A DNA stretch of 64,000 bases from Neonectria sp. B-13. Taxonomy: Eukaryota; Ascomycota; Sordariomycetes; Hypocreales; Nectriaceae. The notes beneath the pieces are model-generated. The model ran no database searches. It saw nothing but the letters and a program-made list of their open reading frames with translations, and was not told the origin of the DNA. The position numbers and the translations under genes were made by a program. Below, one piece after another: positions 57,841-64,000 of this stretch; the first letter of the stretch is position 1; every line of letters begins with the position of its first letter. The DNA lies in assembly GCA_002682825.1 (NCBI GenBank), contig NOKP01000006.1:1612001-1676000 (forward strand), written 5' to 3'.

Positions 57841-58269
57841 ACGTATATAATAATCCCTCGAGAGTCGACAACACCTCGGCCAGATGGGATAGGAGGGACA
57901 ACACCGATGGTGAAGAGGACGAAGAAGCCCAACCGAGAAACGGGCCGGCGTCATCCGTTGGACAGGGCAGACAAGGGTGCAAAGAGGCACTCGATCCAGC
58001 ATGGTGGTTGATTTTGGAAATTCGTGCCCATGATACCCTGAGCGAGAATGAGTACCCATCCATAATGTTGAATGACCTGCATGATTAGAGACGGACGATG
58101 GTGTTTTAGATTCTGCGGACACGATCGACGAACAACTCTGCTTAATTTAGTTTTAGGGGTCGGTTCCTTGCAACTATCCAAGACCCCTTATTGACTGCTG
58201 CTTTCTACTGTATCAGATGCGTATTGCATTGTGGTATGATGACCTTTTGTCATGTTTTCTAAGACACTT
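57841..58269. other. Convergent intergenic region
   Basis: These 429 bp separate the 3' ends of the LaeA-like and DUF985 genes. I see no gene. Confidence 0.4.
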
Positions 58270-59007
58270 TCACTGGCCCTCAGCTTTGTCAACCTTGGGC
58301 TTCTCCGCAACTTCCACGGTTTCTCCTGAATTGACCTCCGGCGCATCCGCTTCAGAGCTGTCCGTCATGTTGACTACATCTTCGTCCTTTCTGGCAAGCC
58401 AACCCAAGGCGGCGGCTTTATCCTCGGGCAACAACGCCCCCATGCGGCGCTGGGACAGGAACTCGTGGTCGGCGTACTCGAAGCCGGGCACGACCGTCTC
58501 GGAGATGAGTAGGCCCCCGGCCTCGGCGTCGAGCAGATAGCTGGCCTTCCACACGCCGCCCTCGACGACCCACTGCAGTCGCTCGCCACGCTCGACGGCG
58601 GGCCCGACGACGAAGCTCTCGACACGGCCGTCCGGATGCAGCAGCACGTACCGCCCGCGCCCGCGGTGCAGCGTGTGGATGATGCGGCTGCGGTTACGGT
58701 GGAAGCGGCCCAGCGGGCGCCGCGGCGTGAGCAGGTAGAAGATGGTGGTGGAGAGGCGGCGGACGGCGGCGTCGAAGCCGGGGCGCGGCGACTCGGCCAT
58801 GGAGGTTGTCAGGGGGGGTAGCGGGTAGGGCGAGGGGATTGTCGTGGGGTCCTCGTCGGTCTGGTTGAAGTAGCCACCCTCGACGTGCGGGATGAGGGCG
58901 AGGGTTTGGATGAGAGCCGCGGTATGGGCGGGTTCTGGGTCTGAGGACGGGGTGAAGATGGGCTTGAGGGCACCTAGGGCCGGCTCCTGGGGCGTGTAAT
59001 CACCCAT
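58270..59007 (-). CDS. DUF985 cupin-fold protein
   Basis: This intronless gene encodes 245 residues. It reads TLALIPHVEGGYFNQT near 36-51, a Pro-rich insert, then STTIFYLLTPRRPLGRFHRNRSRIIHTLHRGRGRYVLLHPDGR, QWVVEGGVWKASYLL and ETVVPGFEYADHEFLSQ. The LIPHxEGGYF, FHR..SxxIHxxHxG and VxPGFxxxDxE motifs define DUF985, a cupin beta barrel of unknown substrate. The conserved His residues could bind a metal. The C-terminal 40 residues are acidic and not part of the fold. The Pro-rich insert (DPTTIPSPYPLPPLTT) is longer than in bacterial relatives. The start ATG at 59007 gives a full N-terminus; there is no targeting signal. Confidence 0.88.
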   Translation of the reverse strand: MGDYTPQEPALGALKPIFTPSSDPEPAHTAALIQTLALIPHVEGGYFNQTDEDPTTIPSPYPLPPLTTSMAESPRPGFDAAVRRLSTTIFYLLTPRRPLGRFHRNRSRIIHTLHRGRGRYVLLHPDGRVESFVVGPAVERGERLQWVVEGGVWKASYLLDAEAGGLLISETVVPGFEYADHEFLSQRRMGALLPEDKAAALGWLARKDEDVVNMTDSSEADAPEVNSGETVEVAEKPKVDKAEGQ

Positions 59008-60410
59008 GATGGCTTCAGTTCTCAGTGTACTTGTAGAAAGATGTTTGGGCTTGGGTTCGAGGAACCGAAGACTGGAAGATGCTGGCTTCAGGAGTGAGTG
59101 ATTGCGTGCTGGGAGGTGATGGAGGTTGTTCGTCTGAGGAGGGCTCTGAGAGCTCTTATCGCGTCAGACTGATTGACTAGGGTGATTCACTGATTCGAGC
59201 AGGAGCCAAGCTGACGAAGGATGCCAGGGACTGTGATTACTGTACTAAGAGACAGTGAGCTTCCTTCACAGCCTGGCCGACGGAGTTTGAACGAGGCGTT
59301 CAACTGTGATGTCCTTGTGGCAGCTCAACACCAGGATAAGCCGACGTGTCGAGATATGACGATACTCACCCCTTCCGCGCCTCTGCTCTCCAGGCTGCCT
59401 GATGCAGCTCACCACTTCGGAACACTCGGAAGCTAACGAGGTAAGATACCTCGATGATCCTCATCACGTCTTCACCTCGCTCTCAGGATGTGTGGCTCGG
59501 TTTCATGGTAAGCTTCGGCGTCAGCATCTAGCCACCGCAGTTGATGCTAGGCTGCATGGAATTTCCGACACCCCACCGTGCCACTCATGATTCTAGTCAT
59601 GTAAACGCTCTTCTTCCCTGCACCTCAGCATCGATTTACTATCAACCCGTCTAGTGACTCAGCGAACAAGTTGCACAACCTGATCTCTCCTATCAACCCC
59701 TCGTTGCCTATGATTACTTAGGATCAGTGAAGTTCACAGGAAAGTGAGTAGATGATTTAACATACGGAGAGCTTGCCAGAGCTCATTCAACGCCCACAAA
59801 AAAACCCAACATCATCAATATCGCCGGCATTGACTTCTCGCGCCTAACCATACCCTTGACCCTTAGTACCGTACTCCTAACCCTAACCCTGTCACCATAC
59901 CTACCCATGCTTTGCCCGTATTTTACCTGCCTTGCTTGCTTGCCTGTCTGCCCAACTACCTGCCTCATGAGATGTTTCAATCCTTATCGAGAGGATTGAA
60001 GCCATGGCCCTTACTCTCGCGAAAGCCGCAGACTTGATCCAGCAGCTTTGCATAACAATTGCATCACGTCCAGCAAGTTGTGCACGAAGTACTGGGCAGT
60101 AAGCCACAGAGCGGCAGAGCCGCCTAACTACTAATCGTACCGAGGCGCCTAGCGAGTGCTACAGAGGCGGGGGCGGGGACCTGTGCCATGACGCAACTCA
60201 GCTCCGAACTGTGCCGAGCATGATGATCCGTCATCCGTCAACGGCCCGGGGGAGAAGTTCCAACGGCTCCGGCAGCCGCAACACCAAACGTACCAACCCG
60301 CCTCTGACGTCCGCTGCTCGTCCCTCAGTCGCCAACCCTCCGCTGGAAACTCCCTCCGGCTCCGCTCCCTACGACCCTGTTGAGGCCCATCGGGGGCCTC
60401 CCGTCCCTCC
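59008..60410. other. Divergent intergenic region, DUF985 gene / oma1
   Basis: This 1.4 kb region contains both promoters. It includes a short interstitial telomere-like sequence at 59876-59890. Open frames are short and unsupported. Confidence 0.4.
59876..59890. repeat. Short interstitial telomere-like repeat
   Basis: CCTAACCCTAACCCT is two and a half copies of the fungal telomere unit. Looser CCTAACC and CCCTTGACCC copies sit just before it (59841-59865). The stretch is short enough to be chance. Confidence 0.6.
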
Positions 60411-61751
60411 ATGTCTGCCCCTCGTTTGCTCATGCGGCCGGCCATCTTGCGCCCCGGCTTGTCTATCTATCTGCGAGCCGCTCCCTCCGTCGTCCGATAC
60501 CGCCTCCTCTCCCAAACCCGACCGCACCGCAGCCAGAAACTACCACAGAACCAGCCTCAACACCAACACGAACACCAGCAGCAGCAGCAGCAGCAGCAGG
60601 GCCCCTACGAACGCCTTCGCGATGCCCAGCCCCTCGTCCCGAACCGCGTCGCCAGCCGCTTTACCCGCGCCGGCACCAGCCGCAACTCGCGCGTCTTCGT
60701 CGTCGCCACCGTCGTCGCCGCCATAGGCTTCTACCTCTTCAACTCGCAGACGGTGCCCGTTACGGGCCGCCGCCGCTTCAACTTCCTTTCGGATGCCATG
60801 GTGGCGCGCGCGCACGCCAAGGCCGCCGGGCAGATCATCGAGCAGGTCAGGGCCCAAGGCGGACACTTCCTGTCGGACTGGGACCCGCGGACTATGCGGG
60901 TGAAGAGGGTCATGAAGAGGCTGATTCCTGTGAGCGGCATGACGGACCTTAATTGGGAGATATTCGTCATCGCCGATAACCGTACGTTGTCGCTTGTCGC
61001 GCGGCTGGCTTTGCTCGACTACGTAGGCTAACGTGTTCGGGGGGTTCTACAGGAACGGCCAACGCCTTCGTCCTCCCAGGAGGCAAGGTCTTCGTCCACA
61101 GCGGCATCCTCAACGTCTGCCGAAACGAAGACGCCCTCGCCGCGGTGCTGGGCCACGAGATCGCACACAACACGGCGTCGCACGCGGCAGAGCGCCTGTC
61201 GGCAGCATGGGTGGGCAACCTGACGGCGGGCAGCCTGTTCTTCCTCGCGGGCGCGCTGCCCGGGCTGGCGCTCTTTGGAATCTGGAGTTTTGTGGGCGGC
61301 TTCTACCTGCAAGACCTGCTGTTCTACCTACCCATGGGGCGCAAGCAGGAGAGCGAGGCCGACTACATCGGGCTGATGATGATGGCCGAGGCATGCTACG
61401 ACCCGCGCCAGGCGGTCGGGTTCTGGCAACGGATGGAATCGATCCAGAAGCATGGCGGCCAGGAGGTGCCGGAAATGCTAAGCACGCACCCTTCGGTAAG
61501 CTGTCCTTGTGTTGAGCCTTTTTTGAATGAATGACTTCGGCTCTCCTTGACCGAGGAGCGGACACGATTGAGTTGATGGCTAATGTGTTTGTTGTTGCCA
61601 GAACGATTCGCGAATCTCCAAGATTGGCGAGTGGATGCCAGAAGCCATGGAGAAGCGAACGCAGAGCGACTGCAGGGGAACGTCGGCGTTTGCGGATCGG
61701 TTCAGGAGGGCTATGCGACGAGGATCAACGGCGGTGCCTGCTGAGTCTTAG
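60411..61751 (+). CDS. oma1: Mitochondrial metalloendopeptidase OMA1 (M48 family)
   Basis: The exons 60411-60981, 61053-61495 and 61602-61751 give 387 residues. The Arg-rich, acid-poor N-terminus looks like a mitochondrial presequence. A run of eight Gln (56-63) follows, then a membrane segment (about 94-112). The M48 domain has GHEIAHNTASH with zinc ligands H225 and H229 and catalytic E226, and the third ligand in RKQESEADYIGL. ANAFVLPGGKVFVHSG is the standard M48 strand, and the ALPGLALFG hydrophobic hairpin follows. OMA1 sits in the inner membrane and cleaves stress substrates when membrane potential falls. The final exon supplies THPSNDSRISKIGEWMPEA, the typical end of the domain. Confidence 0.93.
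60576..60599 (+). repeat. (CAG)8 trinucleotide repeat in oma1
   Basis: Eight perfect CAG codons encode polyglutamine between the presumed presequence and the membrane segment. Length may vary between strains. Confidence 0.9.
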
Positions 61752-62364
61752 TAGCGGTGACATGATTCACTCTCATTGATGTAGATGGCATCGGGCGAAT
61801 GGAAGCCGGCGTTGAAGATAGAAGAAAGAGAGGGAATGGACACTGGATAGACCCAGACTCTGCTCTGAAAACTGTAAAACATGCCTCTCCCCATTAAGGA
61901 CGTTGGATGAGTCTCATTGGCACGTGTATCCTCGTGATGCCCCTCGTGATGATGCGCCAACTGCCCTCCAACTGCCAGTTAGCAATCGTCTCGCTGTGAT
62001 ACGCTGTGGGCGGCTCCCCCACGGGGCATGACGTCGGGGCCCTTTAGCGCGAGACGAGCCCCCAGAAAGCCCGGACCAAACGCCACGACAGCGACCTGCC
62101 CGCGTGCCGGCGACAAGGTGTACCGAGGCAAATCCCCACTTCCCCCAGCACGAGAAGGCGTGCCGTGGACCTCGGAGAGAACTCCTTTCCGGCCACTCGA
62201 CTGCGACTGTCAACTTTCCTTTCCATCCATTCACAGACGCCATAAACCAAAGCAACCAGTGACGATACACGCTCTGCTCACCAGTCTTGCTGCTGCTCTT
62301 TGTTATCTCATCCTTTCAACGCTGATCATCCTTGCTCCTCTTCCTCTCCTCCTCTCATCTCGCC
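61752..62364. other. Intergenic, promoter of the cytochrome b5-like gene
   Basis: These 613 bp hold the oma1 3' end and the upstream region of the next gene. A CT-rich stretch lies at 62330-62360 just before the start codon. I see no gene. Confidence 0.45.
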
Positions 62365-62769
62365 ATGGCTGAAAAGTACTCGACCGCCGAGGTGGCGAAG
62401 CACAAGAGCGCTGACGACGGTTTCTGGCTCATCGTCGAGAGCGACGTCTACGATGTGACGAGTAGGTTCATTTTTATTCAATCTTCCTGATGTCACACAT
62501 TTCCCCTGAATCTGTGGTTCGAGAGGGGACGCGATGAGACGAGATGAACTGGGGGCATTCTGTCTCTCCCCTTCGCGCGCAAACCAGCATCTTGCTAACC
62601 TTCCCCCACAGAGTTCATGGACGAGCACCCCGGCGGCCCAAAGATCATCAAGCGCTTTGCCGGCAAGGACGCCACCAAGCCCTTCTGGAAGTACCACAAC
62701 GAGGATGTCCTGAAGAAGTACGGCGCCAACCTCAAGATCGGCAGCGTCGAGGAGAAGGCTAAGCTGTAG
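62365..62769 (+). CDS. Cytochrome b5-like haem-binding protein, no membrane anchor
   Basis: The two exons 62365-62461 and 62612-62769 give 84 residues, MAEKYSTAEVAKHKSADDGFWLIVES..., consisting only of a cytochrome b5 domain. VYDVTKFMDEHPGGPK carries the HPGG motif with axial H38, and FWKYHNEDVLKKYG supplies the second axial ligand H61. The 23-residue gap is normal for b5. The intron (62462-62611, 150 bp) splits the Lys codon before FMDEHPGG. Unlike microsomal cytochrome b5 it ends at KAKL with no C-terminal hydrophobic tail, so it is soluble or its anchor lies elsewhere. It could pass electrons to a desaturase or reductase, but no partner is nearby. Confidence 0.9.
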
Positions 62770-63603
62770 ACGAGCCGCGAGTGCACTGGCATCGAGGGAC
62801 AGACGGGTCAAGAGATGATTGGATGGATGGAAGGATGGAAAGATTTCGCGGGTTTCGCGCGGCGCATGTGATATTGGGAACTGTACAAGAACGACGTGGA
62901 TTTCTTTCTTTCTTTCTCTCTTTCTTGGTTTGGATTTCGGTGTAGACATACCGCTCCTCCGGCGCCTGGCTGGACTGTCGACGGACGACAGACGATCCGA
63001 CGATAGGGCCCTGCTGTGCTGACGAGATCAGTCAGCCTTGGTAGCGAAATATTATATGGATGATTACCGTGAAAACAAGGACAGATCTGTTTTCTAGAGT
63101 GACTGGCGTTTCTCACATCATCGGTGTCCTCGCCCAGTAAGGCGCAGAGAGTAGGTTGGCTTTGGTGGCAGACCTACTTACTGCCTGCAGCAAGCAGCCG
63201 TCGCCGCAAATGAGTCCAGGATGCAAGATGCAACAGGTAGTCGATTTATGGTGACTAATAAAACCTCCCTATTTTCTCTATATTTAATCATCAATTATCC
63301 TTGCAATCGGCCTCCCTTGACCAAAGCTGCGTTGCTCCGTCTCTCTAGCTCTTCGTCGCCTCACAGTAGCTTCGCAAACTCCTGCCCTTTCGTCGTCGGG
63401 TGGGGCGAAGAGGCCCGCGCCCCCCTCCGACTTACAAGACGATGAACCGAATCATCTACCTACGCGCTCAAGAAGCTCAACGAAACCTATAAAGGCCGAG
63501 CAGGTTCGCCCAATTTCGCAGAATAAGCGTTCCAACCGTTGCGGCCCACTAAGAGAGAAGTGAACTGAAGCGTTGGGAACATACCCAAACAAGCAAACAA
63601 ACA
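62770..63603. other. Intergenic, promoter of the PLP decarboxylase gene
   Basis: These 834 bp contain a TTTC repeat at 62903-62925. No gene is supported. The CT-rich run from 63340 may be a leader. Confidence 0.4.
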
Positions 63604-64000
63604 ATGAGCCGCATCTGCGACTTCGACGTCCACGAGGGTCGCCTCGCCCAGCGCCGTGAACCCCGGATCCGCGAGTTCACCACGCTGTCGTCCCCCGGAG
63701 AAATCCAAGCCGCCCATGCCTCGCTCCCTCAGCCCGGATCGCCGTCGTTCCTCGCCGGCCGCTCCGACGAGGCCACGGTGCGGCACGTGGTCGACGACAT
63801 CATCCCGGGCCTCAACGGCCAGGGCCTGTCCTCGCGGTACTACGGCTTCGTCACCGGCGGTGTACTGCCGCTCGCCGAGTGGGCCGACAACGTCGTCTCG
63901 CGGATGGACCAGAACGTCCAGGTGCATCTGCCCCAGCAGTCGGCCGCCACCGCCGTCGAGGACGCCGCCCTGGCCATGCTGGTGGCGCTGCTGAGGCTGG
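63604..64000 (+). CDS. Group II pyridoxal-5'-phosphate decarboxylase, 3' partial
   Basis: The first 132 residues are visible before the window ends. The sequence reads MSRICDFDVHEGRLAQRREPR, then FLAGRSDEATVRHVVDDIIPGLNGQGLSSRYYGFVTGGVLPLAEWADNVVSRMDQNVQVHLPQQSAATAVEDAALAML. The SSRYYGFVTGG block and VEDAALAML helix are those of aromatic-L-amino-acid/glutamate decarboxylase-like proteins of fungi. The PLP lysine and the catalytic domain lie beyond the window, so the substrate cannot be guessed. The ATG at 63604 is preceded by AACAAAC, a good fungal start context. Confidence 0.85.
   Translation, partial: MSRICDFDVHEGRLAQRREPRIREFTTLSSPGEIQAAHASLPQPGSPSFLAGRSDEATVRHVVDDIIPGLNGQGLSSRYYGFVTGGVLPLAEWADNVVSRMDQNVQVHLPQQSAATAVEDAALAMLVALLRL

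Overview
The window is nuclear DNA of a filamentous ascomycete, most likely a Sordariomycete. The genes carry short introns (about 45-80 bp) with GTAAGT-like donors, CTAAC/CTGAC branch points and CAG/TAG acceptors. They encode fungus-typical proteins: an Uds1-domain septation protein, a LaeA-like methyltransferase, an UncA-type kinesin-3, a cytochrome-domain DOMON/b561 protein and a GH47 mannosidase. Nothing bacterial, viral or plasmid-like was seen. The genus cannot be told from the sequence alone. Exon structures below were built by reading splice sites and keeping frame and family motifs.

Layout, left to right. 0-8.3 kb: ribosomal protein eL42 (5' end cut off by the window), a 2H phosphoesterase, ureidoglycolate lyase, a ZIF-like MFS transporter and a DOMON/cytochrome b561 protein. 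9.7-21.7 kb: GH47 mannosidase, a membrane-anchored pepsin-fold protein lacking both catalytic Asp motifs, a PI-PLC-X-like secreted protein, a membrane J-domain protein, a sugar-porter-like MFS transporter and the PC4/Sub1 coactivator. 22.9-30.8 kb: a large PXA-PX-nexin-C protein and the Uds1-domain protein. 31-36.8 kb: a 6 kb stretch with no supportable gene. 36.8-40.6 kb: leukotriene-A4-hydrolase-type aminopeptidase, a DUF952 protein and the telomere protein Ten1. 40.6-44.4 kb: gene-poor, with a weak protein-kinase-like relic. 44.4-49.6 kb: kinesin-3. 49.6-56.3 kb: gene-free and rich in simple repeats, upstream of the LaeA-like gene. 56.3-64 kb: LaeA-like methyltransferase, a DUF985 cupin, the mitochondrial protease OMA1, a cytochrome b5-domain protein and the start of a group II PLP decarboxylase that runs off the window.

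The genes are unrelated housekeeping and accessory functions. I see no biosynthetic cluster, defence island or intact transposon. Two very small multi-exon genes (Ten1 and DUF952) share one upstream region. Two genes carry microexons of 13 and 17 nt. The most useful points for follow-up are Ten1, the catalytically dead aspartic-protease homologue, the microexons, the alternative start of the aminopeptidase, and the long empty region ahead of the LaeA-like gene.
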